From contig OY978526.1 of assembly GCA_963854835.1 (NCBI GenBank), forward strand, positions 46,074,640-46,138,639: DNA of 64,000 nucleotides. Direction: 5' to 3'. The stretch comes from Megamerina dolium. Lineage: Eukaryota; Arthropoda; Insecta; Diptera; Megamerinidae. Numbering within the stretch: position 1 is the first letter of the stretch; every line of letters begins with the position of its first letter. The position numbers and the translations under genes were made by a program. The notes beneath the pieces are model-generated. The model worked only from the letters and a program-made list of their open reading frames with translations, was not told the origin of the DNA and did no database searches. Of this stretch, positions 1 to 9,774 are shown piece after piece.

Positions 1-639
1 AATGATTGCTAAACATCTTAATTTTATGTAGGCCTAGGTTTATTGTGTTGCATATACACAAATACATAAATGTATATGTGTGGTTGTGCGTGGATGCATA
101 CATATATGTGTTGATATGTATGTATTTGGCGTATAGTACAGTTCACAACGTCAGCAAGAAACAATGACACCAATCACAATATTATAGGTCACATTTACTA
201 CAACGATATCATTTTACTATTAATTGGATTAAGTTTAGTTCTCATTGTTTGACAATGTACTCCAAAGAAATATGCTTATGCTACTTGAGTGGATGGTCGT
301 GATACTGAAGTGCTCCTGTAAAACCTGGAAAAGCGACGATCTCAAAAGCAACAAAGGCTGCATACGACTGGCAGAGGTGTTGGCGGCATTGTTTGTTGCT
401 GCTATATTACACCAGATCAATCAAAATTGCAAAAACTGGTTTAAATTTTTTAATATTTACTACGTAAGTCAATAACAACAAGATAAGATTAATTCACTTT
501 CACTCAAGCAATAACAAATACTGGGTCAGTGCTACCAAAATAATTGGAAATTCCTGGTGCTGCCAGACTTAAACAAAACAATGGAACATTTCCGAACGCC
601 TCCATCAGGGTTGCATCAGAAGAGAACCTAAGTGCTCAG
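1..639. other. gene-free AT-rich stretch
   Basis: No gene is recognised here. Short open frames at about 235-475 lie on both strands over the same bases and show no family motif. The region has scattered TATG/CATA runs typical of fly intergenic DNA. The 5' part of the neighbouring LINE may begin near 590-640, but its upstream edge cannot be fixed. Confidence 0.6.
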
Positions 640-739
640 ATAATGCGGCAATATTAGAGTTACCGCAGTACTCTAAGTCTGCAACATCTGCTCCTAATGC
701 TGCGCATCCGAAGACTGCCCATCAAAAGGTGAAGGTGTA

Positions 740-1235
740 CGAGCAGCATTACTATGCTAGTAATGCTGCTGGGCTCAGAGCGGCGATGTTAGTTAATAAA
801 AAGCTTAACTTTCTCCCTATCTCACAGTTCATCACTGACGACCTTGTGGCGATCTGGGAAGAAGTACCAACCAGCAGGTACTCGCATGAGGTGATTCGCA
901 TCGGCTTATCTACCTGGAAATGAAGACACTATTCCAACTAGGGAAATAATAGCCCTAACGAAATACTGCTAACAGAGGCATCTTCGTTGAATTCTCTGTT
1001 GAGATGCGAACTCCCATCACACGCCCTGGGGGAGTACAGATAACAACGAAAGAGGTCAGTACCTACTTGAGTTTCTTCTTTGGCATAGCATCTCCATTCG
1101 AAATAGGGGCGATGAACCAACATTTGTGAATGCTATCAGAAGGGAGGTTCTAGACCTCACTCTCTCTACCAATAATGTTATGTCTGAAACATCAAATTGG
1201 CATGTCTCGCATGCTGGAGGGTCGTCCAGCAAACA
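740..1235 (+). pseudogene. endonuclease domain remnant of LINE
   Basis: The AP-endonuclease domain nicks target DNA to prime reverse transcription. Pieces in different frames line up as one domain: a central segment with LFxxxLVAIWEE-like character (about 780-870), AYLPGNEDTIPTREI (about 908-950), and a C-terminal block with NRGDEPTFVNAIRREVLDLT (about 1103-1160) ending in a NWHVSHAGG-like SDH-region segment. Frameshifts occur near 900 and 1000-1060, so the domain is dead. The next block, with a WWN motif near 1262 (PWWNNTLMG), is the usual linker between endonuclease and RT in this group. Identification rests on motif similarity, not on a search. Confidence 0.7.
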
Positions 1236-1646
1236 TGTGGAAATTGCGTAGGACAGCTCCTTGGTGGAACAATACACTTATGGGAGTAAGAAAAGAGGCT
1301 AGAAGGCTATTCAATAAAGCAAAAGAAACAGGGGTCTGGGTATCCCATAGGGTTGCTTTAACTAACTTCAACAAAGAATTGAGGAGATCTAAGAGAGCTA
1401 TGTGAAGAGAATATTCTGACAAGATTGAGAGTCTTCCACAAGCCTTAAAAAAAGATCACTCAAACGGCATATGTACCCTGAAAAAGCCAGACGGGACGTA
1501 CACGAAAAATTCGGGTGAAACCAGTAAACTTTTACTGAATACTCACTTCCCGGGTAATTCTCTGTCCTCTGGATATCCAACACAGTTATCACCACCAAAA
1601 CTGAAGACAGAAAACTAGTGTACAGAATAATCCATAATAACGTACA

Positions 1647-2605
1647 ATGGCTATTTCATCCTTTAGTCCATACAAATCTCCAGGGCCGGATGGGATCTAC
1701 CCTTGTTTACTACAGCAAGGATATAGTTACATAGTCCCTTCACCGACCCAACTATGCAGAGCTAGTACACTCTTAGGCCATATACCTTCAAAATGGGCGG
1801 AGATCAAGGAAGTGTTTATTCCAAAGACAGGGAAAAATCCCTAACAATTGCCTAAATACTACAGACCTATTAGTCGCAGCTCATTTTCCCTTAAAACAAT
1901 GGAAAATATATTGGATCACCACATTAGGGAAAATAACCTTGTTAATTTCCTTTTACATAAACTCCAATTTGCCTACCAACGTGGCAGATGCACTGAGACA
2001 GCAATTCACAACCTTACGCTGGTTATTGAAAAGGCTATTGAATCCAAGCAAATAGCTCTGTGTGCATTCATTGATATTTCCGCAGCTTTTGACAACACCT
2101 CTTACGAGACCATTAATAACGTGTTCTGTTTGAAAAAAAGTATCGCCACCTATAATCGGATGGATTTTATCCATGCTAAAATCTAGTACAATTAGTGCGA
2201 AGTTGGTGGATCACTAAAGTCTATCATAGCCACAAGAGGGTGCTCTCAACGGGCGTCATCTCTCTTCTTCTATGGACTTAAATTAGAGATGAAATCTACG
2301 CAGATGACCTAATATATATAATGGGCTGGCATGAACAGACCATATCGGAACGCGTGCTACAAGCCCTAACATATATTAGCAAATGGTGCAAAGAAAAGAG
2401 ACTCACCATCAAACCACTGAAAACTGAACTAATGCCATTCACAAGAAAAAGGAATAGTAACTTATTGGATCCAACATTAAATGGTACTACTTTACTATTC
2501 TCCAACGAAGCGAACTATCTAGGAGTAATCCTCAACAAAACGCTAACATGGAACTCGCATTTAAAGAAAGTCACAGCCAAAGCTAGCAGGGCATTCTTTG
2601 CCTGA
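1647..2605 (+). pseudogene. reverse transcriptase domain remnant of LINE
   Basis: RT motifs are seen in order: YKSPGPDGIYP (about 1668-1700), a VFIPKTGK block (about 1815-1840), KYYRPIS (about 1852-1870), QFAYQRGRCTETA (about 1966-2004) and the catalytic A-box FIDISAAFDNT (about 2068-2100). The segment carrying the catalytic YADD box is damaged but still visible as IYADDLIY near 2296-2320, in a different frame from its neighbours. A thumb region (TKPLKTE... NYLGVILNKTLTWNSH) follows at about 2405-2560. At least three frame changes and a stop (about 1842) break the frame. It is non-functional. Confidence 0.8.
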
Positions 2606-2869
2606 GAGTACTTCTTCACATCCCTCCACTTCCTATCCTAATTGCAAAGAAAGCCTGCTCGTCAGCCTTAAGGCTGCAAGGTATCTCCAGATACAAAAGT
2701 GCAGATCCAACCCGGCGCTTATAAGTTTTAGAAAACTTTGCCAATAGCCCCATTTTGTTTAGCAATGACACACTCGCCTCAAAAATATCATACTTCCGGC
2801 ACTTCGAAATCGTTATAAGCGAAACAGAAGCATGGAGGAAAAATTCAATCAACTTCAGGCATGTCTCAC

Positions 2870-3180
2870 AAGTCTGGTACACGGACGGGTCGAAGCTGGA
2901 AGATGGTGGAACCGGGGTGGGTATTTATGGCCCCACATTCAGACGATCAATCCCAATGTGTATTTACCCAACAAGCGGAAATTCATGTCATTGAAATTTG
3001 TGTGCGGGAGTGTGTAAGGATCCCACATTTATAAATTATCAGATAGCCAAGCAGCTTTAAAATCTCTTCAATCTTTCACAATCACCTCTAAATTAGTAGA
3101 TTAATTTCTCAGCCTTCTAAATGAGCTAGGAAATCTAAATACTGTAGCATTCAACACAGAGTTGAAATTTATTAAAAGCC
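2870..3180 (+). pseudogene. RNase H domain remnant of LINE
   Basis: The motif YTDGSKLEDGG (about 2878-2915) carries the first catalytic aspartate. A QAEIHVIEI segment (about 2972-3000) carries the glutamate and LSDSQAALKSLQ (about 3038-3072) the next aspartate. The domain removes RNA from the RNA-DNA hybrid during reverse transcription. It is interrupted by stops and by frame changes after about 2935 and 3017. It ends a few dozen bases before the TAA tail. Confidence 0.75.
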
Positions 3181-3246
3181 TAAAAGCCTAGGGTTACCCA
3201 AAGACTGCACAATAGATCAAGTCTGGTCGCAGTGCATAAGGGGCTA

Positions 3247-3266
3247 TTAATAATAATAATAATAAT
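3247..3266 (+). repeat. TAA-repeat 3' tail of LINE
   Basis: A perfect run of TAA trinucleotides directly follows the decayed ORF2. I-group and LOA-type elements commonly end in such trinucleotide tails. A longer example of the same tail type is at 57488-57520. Confidence 0.8.
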
Positions 3267-3268
3267 CT

Positions 3269-3570
3269 TTTAATATGTGAGCGCACTGATAATTAACCCA
3301 TTTCTAATAATGAAACATCTGTAAATAGAGAAAGAAATGTTAATTCAGGAATAAATGCGAAAAAATGCCAATAGCACAAAGAAAACCTGATATGTAGTGC
3401 AAAGGTCGAAAACGACACCTAAATGATAAAATCCTAAAATTAGTTGTAAGTTACAGTAGGGAAATTGGTGGTCTGAGTTATCATACCCGAGAAAAATAGT
3501 AATTGGTATAATTTATTTACATTCCGGATATGGCCATATATCTATAAAGCATGGAGACTGCATAGTTTCC
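3269..3570. other. AT-rich spacer, no gene seen
   Basis: This is unique-looking AT-rich DNA between the LINE tail and the piggyBac left end. It ends at the TTAA target site of the piggyBac element. Confidence 0.5.
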
Positions 3571-3606
3571 TTAACCCATTTTAGTCTATTGGGTATTTAA
3601 ATACCC
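3571..3606. repeat. piggyBac left end: TTAA, terminal repeat and palindrome
   Basis: TTAA (3571-3574) is followed by the terminal repeat CCCATTTTAGTC (3575-3586) and then the palindrome GGGTATTTAAATACCC (3591-3606), only 16 bp in from the end. This is the end beyond the 3' side of the transposase gene. Confidence 0.85.
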
Positions 3607-3940
3607 AAGCAAACTCTTACACTTAAAAAATTTTAGCACGAACTAGGAAATAGACATCGAGGTATTTTTTTCATAATAGTGAAGAGGAAAGATAAACCTA
3701 AAAATAAAAAATAAAACCATACAAATTTTCCTGGGTTTTCCTTAAGTTTTGTACCATTGAAAATTCTGTTTTTTTCTGAGTCGGAAAATGCTTAGGAAAG
3801 TGCTCCCAAATAAATGAAAAATGGGAAAAAATGGAAAACGTGCACTCTTTCTAGGTGGCCTAAGGTATCCTTTTTAGAATAGAGACAATCAAGCAAAAAT
3901 GCGCTAACAAACCTGGTCGTCACACGAGATCTTTTGAAAA

Positions 3941-3973
3941 TGGGTATTTAAATACCCGACAGTCCATGGTGTG
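3941..3973 (+). repeat. left subterminal inverted repeat of piggyBac
   Basis: A 33-bp segment contains GGGTATTTAAATACCC followed by CGACAG and CCATGGTGTG. It is the inverse of 7811-7843 with one mismatch. piggyBac elements are known to carry internal inverted repeats at unequal distances from the two ends. Here the distances are about 366 bp (left) and 131 bp (right). Confidence 0.85.
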
Positions 3974-4092
3974 TAGTCAAAATGCAATTTTTGTTGTATG
4001 ACAAATATAAATTGAAGTAAATAAAAAGCGCATAGAAATTTGAATTTTTCTTATTTTATTAAAAATTGGCAACGTTTATAAAAAAATCTCCT

Positions 4093-5610
4093 TACAGTCG
4101 GCTGGGGCCGACCAAATTATACCCTGCATATGTAGATGTATGTATAAAAAGTTTGCTCGTATATCCATCCTTTTCTTCCACTACTTTGTATAGGACCTAC
4201 ATTAAGAAGCAGGCGTACCTCACCAATTTTGGAGGATCAATTTCTGCCTATAATACTAAACTACATAGGTTGCAATGGGTTGACTTAGGCGTATTATTTA
4301 GGAAGTTATGGGTGTTTTAATGTTTAAGATAAATCCGACATTTTGTACGGAAGCTATATAAAAAGTGGGCGTGACTTATCTCTTTCTTGTATATCTAATT
4401 AATTTTTTAATATTAATCCACAAATTAAATTTGGTTGTCCTACGCTATATGGTTTGTAAGTTATGGAGCTTAAAAGTTTTAGTTTAATTCCCTTGACTTT
4501 GTATGGGAGACTCATGAAGGAGTGGGCGTGGCACACTGATTTTCTGCCAGATTATTTCCGACTACGATATTAATTTAAGTGTCAATTATGGTTATTCTAG
4601 ACAGAAGATTGCCGAAGTTACAGCTGTTTCAATTTAAAATTTGTATGGGGGCTACGATAAACAGTGGGCATGGTGCGCCCATTTTTTGTGAGCCTAGTTG
4701 CTCGTAGAATACTATTCCATACCTTAAATCTCGTTGTCCTACGATAAATGGTTTGTAAGTTATGGAGCTTAAAAGTTTTAGTTTAATTCCTTTGACTTTG
4801 TATGGGAGACTCATGAAGGAGTGGACGTGGCACACTGATGTTCTGCCAGATTTTTGCCGACTACCATGTTAATCCAAGTGTCAATTATGGTTATTCTAGA
4901 CAGAAGATTGCCGAAGTTACAGCTGTTTCAATTTAAAATTTGTATGGGGGCTACGATAAACAGTGGGCGTGGTGCTCCCATTTTCTGTGAGCCTAGTTGC
5001 TCGTACAATACTAATCCACACCTTAAATCTCGTTATTCTACGCTGAATAGTTTGCAAGTTATAGCCGGTAACATTTTTTTTAATTTCCGCAACTTTGTAT
5101 GGGAGACCCAAAAAGCAGTGGGCGTGGCACACTGACAGACACTTTGTATGAGAGCTACGCTAAAAAGTAGGCGTGGCTCAACCACTTTTGGCGAGGTTAT
5201 ATAGTAGTATAATATAAGTCTATGTACCAAATATTTTTGTCCCAAGTGGTATATTATGTGAGTTATAGCAAGTTAAAGATTTTGAAAATTTCGAGGTTAG
5301 TCGCTTTGAATGCTTGGTGTGGGCGTGGTTATTGACCGATCATGCCCTCCGTACCCTTGGATCATAGATTACTTATGCCAAATTTCATCGAAATAGCTCA
5401 ATATTTACTCAAGTTATCGTGCGAACCAGCCAGGTGACAGACAGACAGACGGACGGACGGACGGACGGACATCGTTAAATCGAAAATTTAATCGACGCTG
5501 ATCACGAATATATATCTATGTCTATATCTCCGGAGATTCCTTCAAGTGGACACAAACATCTGACCGAAATGAATATACCATGCATATTGCATTATGCAGG
5601 GTATAAAAAT
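4093..5610 (+). mobile_element. TATACCCTGCAT-ended interspersed repeat, copy A
   Basis: This repeat has no credible coding capacity and sits inside the piggyBac 3' flank, ending about 10 bp from the transposase's frameshifted stop. Inner terminal motifs are TATACCCTGCATA (about 4119) and its inverse TATGCAGGGTATA (about 5594-5606). Homology to copy B (14829-16100) extends outward on the left through GGGGCCGACCAAAT to about 4093. It contains a tandem region of about 300-bp units and a GACA/GACG tetranucleotide run (about 5436-5470). Classification is unknown; a non-autonomous DNA element is possible. Short open frames in it are shadows. Confidence 0.8.
4425..5060 (+). repeat. tandem ~300-bp units with GTGGGCGTGG motifs
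   Basis: Landmark strings recur at about 300-bp intervals. GCCTAGTTGCTCGTA occurs at about 4691 and 4991, and TTTGTATGGGAGACTCATGA at about 4497 and 4797. Within and around the units, a TGTATGGGRGCTAC...AGTGGGCGTGG(C/T) module recurs roughly every 140-160 bp, seven or eight times between about 4340 and 5175. The same array is present in copy B. Confidence 0.8.
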
Positions 5611-5704
5611 TTTCATTGAGCCATTGCTTTTTTTTGTTGGTCTGGTGCAACACCTTTATGGTAGTCCGAAAAGCAAGGAACTGGATGCAAGTTTGTCTGG
5701 CACT

Positions 5705-7642
5705 TCAAGCATCCATATATTCAGTTTTACCGCCGCACTGCGAACAACGATGACGAGTGTTGAGCTTTCCGATCAAATGATCCATTCGATCATAACGCGT
5801 TGTTAGTTCGGCCCCGGAAGTCGATTTTCTTCCTGGATGATGAGAAGTGCGCTTTACCATAATGGATTCACAAACCGCCACTCGGAATTCTACTTGAGAC
5901 ATCAAGGGGTTATTTTCATATTTGCGACAAAAGCAGTGTAGCTTCCACTCATTTACCATGACCACGTCTAACGCATTTGTTATCAACGGCCAATACCACT
6001 TCTTGCCTCGAATCCGAATTCGATAATTATTTATTGCATTGTCAAAAAGGTCCACACCACCCATGCGATTATTATATTGGCTGACCAAATGAGGCTGATC
6101 AATTAGAACATTTTTTTGTTGCTTTCGATCATACCGCTTTGCATAAGATATTGGCGTATGGCTCATGAAATTCGATAGTAAAGTTACAACCTGAAAATAT
6201 AGGAATAATGATTAACGCTGGGACAAAATGGAACGTTTCTGAGAATAACTTACTGCATTATCGTTCCAACGCACTGCAAGTATTGAATTGTTTCTATCAA
6301 AATAAAAGTCAGATGTCCCGCGAGGTTTCTTGCGCATTTCTTTGATGCTTATCAATGGGGCATGATTGGTCCGATTATCACGTACAGTTCCCAAAGCGAA
6401 GTATCCATCCTTTGATAAAGGCGTCATTAGCTTGTGACTTGTGAAAAAGTTGTCAAACGTTACAGTGTGCTTAGAGCGATCCTCTAGATGCGACAAAAGT
6501 GATAAGATAGTTCGTTCTCCAAGTCCAAAGTCGGGATCTTTTTGCTCTGATGCACCAGCGTACGGGATAAACTGGTATAAGTATCCTTCTGTCGAGGCTA
6601 AGCACCAATACTTGTATCCAAATCGAATTGGTTTACTTTTGATGAACATCTTACATGAATGTCGGCCATAGTAGGCTATCATTTGCTCATCAATCGAAAG
6701 ATTGTGAGAAAATATGCCAAATTGAAGGAATTTTTTATTTAATAAATTATTCAATGGTGCAACTTTTGCAAATTTGTTTTTCGGATCCAGCGCTGAGTTG
6801 TCGCAGACGTGAAAGTATTGTTTGATTTTTTTGAATCTGTCCCGCGAAATACATTCCTTTATTAGCGAGCAGCCTAGCGATTCTCGATTTGACCAGTAAT
6901 AATTTGTTTGCGGCAAGGTGTGGTATCCTGTGATGTACAATACGCCCAAAAATTTTTTTATTTCGCTAATTGAAGTAGCGAATGATAGACAATTGTTTTC
7001 CGCAGCATATTGATTAGTAGAGGTGACCAACAATTGCAACACTTCCTCGTCAATAAACATTTCCCAAAGCTGCACAGGATCCATAGCACCAATGTTTTCA
7101 TATAACGCTTTGTAAGAAGCAGATGTATTGTCAAACGGAATCTTATCGAATTCATAGTTTTCCTTTCGGGACCATTTTGGCTTACTTTCTTCATTAATTC
7201 GGGGTCGTTTTGTTGCTTTTTTCGACTTCGATAGCGATTTGCGGCCACGACCTTTAGATGTTGAGGACATATCCGCATCATTTTCTTGGTCAATTTCGGC
7301 TTCGTTTTCATCATCATCACCCTCCAATGGCATATTTTCGTTCCAATCATCGTAAATACATTCAATTTCAAACTGTCCGGCAATCTCACGGGGCAGTTCC
7401 CGCTCATCGCGCAACAATTGGACATCATCATCCAATTCCTCATTGTCACTTACAGCATCGACGGCATCGGGTGGCGTTATAATAACATTAATAAAGTCGG
7501 CATGTTGACCTACATCTTCTCCATCACTATCTCCATCAGATAAATCATTGAGAAAAGCTTCCACTTCAGCAGCTGTTAAAATTTGTTGTCGACGAATCAT
7601 TTTCAGTTTAAAATACCTCAAGCTAAAAACAGCACTACTCAA
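5705..7642 (-). CDS. piggyBac transposase, spliced, late frameshift
   Basis: The product would be a cut-and-paste transposase that excises at TTAA sites in the nucleus. Exon 1 is 7642-6254 (463 codons). A 63-nt intron (6253-6191) joins in frame to exon 2 (6190-5705), giving 624 residues. An acidic N-terminal region (about 30-140) precedes the DDE core. Catalytic aspartates are D318 (SIDEQM), D397 (TFDNFF) and D510 (GGVDLFD); the 79- and 113-residue spacings fit the family. The C-terminal cysteine-rich region starts with RCSQCGGK, but the frame hits TGA at 5707-5705. In the next frame the expected zinc-binding remainder (LKCQTNLHPVPC) runs on to a stop near 5616. A single lost base would explain this. 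Start could instead be the second Met, 14 codons later (7600). No other disruption is seen, so the copy is young. Confidence 0.88.
6191..6253 (-). other. 63-nt intron in piggyBac transposase gene
   Basis: On the minus strand the donor is GCA|GTAAGT and the acceptor is TATTTTCAG|GTTG, with a pyrimidine/AT-rich run before it. Unspliced, the frame reads to a stop after 13 further codons (position 6212). Splicing restores a NDNAVVTLLSNF segment that matches the family's conserved core. Short introns of 60-70 nt are normal in flies. Confidence 0.85.
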
Positions 7643-7810
7643 TGACCACCACTACCATGAAAAGCTTTCTCATGTTTTCGTACGCATACTTTCTTTAGCT
7701 TATTTCGGGGAAACCCCTTTTTCTATATTTTGCAAATATCGCTCGCGCACATAACGCGAACGAAATACCGCGGATTATTTTTTGGCAAAAAAGTTAAAGC
7801 GAAAGCAGGT

Positions 7811-7843
7811 CACACCATGGCCTGTCGGGTATTTAAATACCCA
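7811..7843 (-). repeat. right subterminal inverted repeat of piggyBac
   Basis: This is the reverse-complement partner of 3941-3973, with one mismatch in 33 bp. It contains the 16-bp palindrome at 7827-7842 and lies upstream of the transposase gene. It is a plausible transposase-binding or promoter-proximal site. Confidence 0.85.
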
Positions 7844-7962
7844 TACCATATCTCAGGTGTGGGTGCAGATAAAAAAAAAATTATTTTTTCTTTCAACTTC
7901 TATGGTTCACCAGGCACGCCAATAAAAATTTCATCAAAATCGTATGAGCCGATCTATGGTCA

Positions 7963-7978
7963 GTCTTTAATGGGTTAA
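7963..7978 (-). repeat. piggyBac right terminal repeat and TTAA
   Basis: On the minus strand this reads TTAA then CCCATTAAAGAC, matching the left end. The terminal TTAA is 7975-7978. The element ends 212 bp before the next insertion (LOA copy at 8201). Confidence 0.85.
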
Positions 7979-8189
7979 GAAGACCGAAGGGCAGATTCGC
8001 ATGAATCCGGTAGATGAACGAGACGGTCATAACCAAGAGCTCACAGAAAATATATTACGATGTGCCATTTTTCCAAACATGAATGAAAACACAACAGCCC
8101 TTGAAATTAAAGTGATTTTAATAATTTTTTCTTTAAACCCCTTTTTTAGCCCTATTATATTTTCTCTATATGGGTGTAGTGATATATAC

Positions 8190-8200
8190 AGTATTAATCA
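8190..8200. repeat. target-site duplication, left of LOA copy 1
   Basis: AGTATTAATCA here is repeated exactly at 11078-11088 after the element's AT-rich tail. It fixes the 5'-truncated start of the LOA copy at 8201. Confidence 0.8.
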
Positions 8201-9436
8201 GTATCAGGTGAGGGCTATCAGCTCAGACATGATCAAAGCATTTGAAGCTTCATGTCCTCTAACGGTAGCGGACAAAGGAGATCCCATTCCATGGTGGAAT
8301 GTGGAACTGGAATCCATGAAAAAGAAGACAAGGAAGGCTTTTAATCGTCAAATGAGAGGGAACCCCAATGCATGGGACGACTACAAGTCAAAGAAAAGGG
8401 AGCTGAAGAAGACTCTACGAAACCGTAAAAGGAAAACGTGGAGGGAATTCTGCTCAAATATACAAGATATAACCGATGTATGTAGATTACAGAGGATCAT
8501 GTCAAAGGAACCGGTGTCAAAGTTGGGATTAATTCGCAAAACGAATGGATCCTTTACATATACAATCGGAGAGTCACTGAAATACCTGATGGAGGTGCAT
8601 TTTCCAGGAAGCTTTAGATCGGAAGATCCTTGGGAAGCCACCCGCAAGGGTACAAACAGGAATGAAAGATTGGAATCTGAAAGGATAGTCACCAGAGATG
8701 GAGTGAAAAACGCCATTAAGCGTTTCTCTCCATTCAAAACAGCGGGTACAGACGGGATATTTCCAGCCCTACTTCAGTGGGGTGCAGAAGCTCTGGTAGA
8801 CAGGCTTCTGGGAATATTTACTTATTGCCTGGCTACAGGATATATCCCGACTCAAAGGAGAGAGACTAAGGTTGTCTTTCTTCCAAAGCCGGGAAAAAGG
8901 GACTACTCATCCGGCCGGCCGGTTAGCTTGACCTCCTTTCTGCTTAAATGTATGGAGGGAGTACTGACGGGCTACATGGGACGGATAACGCTTCTGACAA
9001 AACCACTGAGCAGGTGTCAGCACGCGTACAGAGCTGGCAAATCCACTGAAACGGTCCTGCACGAACTCGTTCGCGTAGCGAAGAGGGAACTGTTTTGTGG
9101 AGGTATATCTCTGTCTACTTTTATGGATATAGAAAGTGCCTTCGATAAGCTAAGGATGGCCCTTGCTACTCGTGAAGTCAGCCCAACCATTATATGGTGG
9201 GTGAACAGCATGCTGAGGAAAACGGCAATCAACTTTAAAAAAGGGAGTTACAGACTTAGAGGTAGGGTAGACAAAGTGTGTCCCCAGGGGGGGAGTATTA
9301 TCGCCCATCCTTTGGAACATCACGGTCGATTCCCTACTTCAGCTTCTGGACTCAAAAGGCATACACACCGTCGGGTATGCAGATGACATAGCGGTAACGG
9401 TGAGCGGTAAGTTCTTGGACACTATTTATGATACCA
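8201..9436 (+). pseudogene. reverse transcriptase of LOA copy 1, one frameshift
   Basis: The open frame continues upstream to an ATG at 8001, but those first 67 codons are flanking DNA, not part of the protein. RT boxes seen are SPFKTAGTDGIFP (about 8727-8765), VFLPKPGKRDY (about 8875-8907), QHAYRAGKSTET (about 9020-9055), FMDIESAFDKL (box A, about 9121-9152) and CPQGG (about 9280). The frame then breaks at a run of seven Gs (9287-9293). With six Gs the frame would continue through VLSPILWN to the intact YADD box at 9376-9387. So the catalytic core is complete except for one base, either a real mutation or a homopolymer sequencing error. The downstream part is cut by the RTE insertion at 9449. 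Confidence 0.85.
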
Positions 9437-9437
9437 T

Positions 9438-9448
9438 GAGAGGTGCAC
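9438..9448. repeat. target-site duplication, left of RTE insertion
   Basis: GAGAGGTGCAC is repeated exactly at 9764-9774. Removing the insert and one copy restores the LOA reading DTM-RGA-LKMVEGW across the junction. Confidence 0.92.
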
Positions 9449-9763
9449 CATGCTGTACGAGCTGTATGCCGATATTGACATAGTAAAGCGCATCAAAATC
9501 CAGCGGCTGCGCTGGCTAGGTCATGTCGAGCGAATGGAAGAACACGCTCCAGCTAAGAAGGTGTTATATTCGGAACCCGATGGAGGACGACGCAAAAGAG
9601 GAAGACCAAACCTCCGGTGGAAAGACCAAGTACTGGAGAACCTGACGGCGCTTGGAATTTCTAACTGGCGCCAGCTAGCGAAGAACAGAGATGGCTGGCG
9701 AAGCATGTTATTTTCGGCCTAAATCGATATTCGGTTGTTATGGCCACATAAGTAAGTAAGTAA
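9449..9763 (+). mobile_element. RTE-type LINE 3' end inserted in LOA copy 1
   Basis: This is a 315-bp 5'-truncated insert. It encodes the last part of an RTE/CFDP2-like ORF2 (LYELYADIDIVKRIKIQRLRWLGHVERM, about 9450-9535; GRPNLRWKDQVLENL, about 9603-9645), with the stop at 9720-9722. It ends in GGCCACATAAGTAAGTAAGTAA, i.e. a TAAG-repeat tail. The perfect 11-bp flanking repeat proves it is a separate insertion into the LOA element. It is the cleanest view of the 3' end of this family, which recurs at 11190-13946, 38522-38933, 47571-49100 and 63640-63900. Confidence 0.92.
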
Positions 9764-9774
9764 GAGAGGTGCAC
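9764..9774. repeat. target-site duplication, right of RTE insertion
   Basis: This is the second copy of GAGAGGTGCAC (see 9438-9448). Confidence 0.92.

Larger units (their letters stand above)
640..3268 (+). mobile_element. decayed non-LTR retrotransposon (LOA/I-like), EN-RT-RNase H
   Basis: This is a single degenerate ORF2-type polyprotein read in several frames. Its order is that of RNase H-bearing non-LTR elements: AP-type endonuclease (about 740-1235), reverse transcriptase (about 1640-2605), RNase H (about 2870-3180), then a short 3' end and a TAA-repeat tail (3247-3266). Numerous stops and frameshifts separate the domains, so no full-length protein can be made. The SPGPDG RT box, TDGS and SDSQAAL RNase H motifs and the TAA tail fit the LOA/I group; exact clade is an inference. 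No target duplication was found. Confidence 0.85.
3575..7974 (-). mobile_element. piggyBac-type DNA transposon with TTAA target duplication
   Basis: The element is bounded by TTAA at 3571-3574 and 7975-7978, the signature target duplication of the piggyBac superfamily. Ends read CCCATTTTAGTC (left) and, on the other strand, CCCATTAAAGAC (right): 12 bp with 3 mismatches. It encodes a transposase on the minus strand (5705-7642). Three copies of a perfect 16-bp palindrome sit in the subterminal regions. The gross length of 4.4 kb includes a foreign repeat (4093-5610), so the original element was about 2.9 kb, a normal piggyBac size. Because the repeat lies inside it, the piggyBac insertion is the older event. 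Confidence 0.92.

Noticed and set aside
4425..5060. CRISPR-like or satellite locus
   Set aside because: The repeats are about 300 bp, only two to three units, lie within a dispersed element also present at 14829, and the genome is eukaryotic.
5594..5806. 70-codon plus-strand open frame over the transposase end
   Set aside because: It is a shadow of the minus-strand piggyBac transposase.
8001..8200. ATG at 8001 as the true start of a 461-residue RT protein
   Set aside because: The target duplication at 8190-8200 shows the element begins at 8201, so the first 67 codons are flanking DNA.
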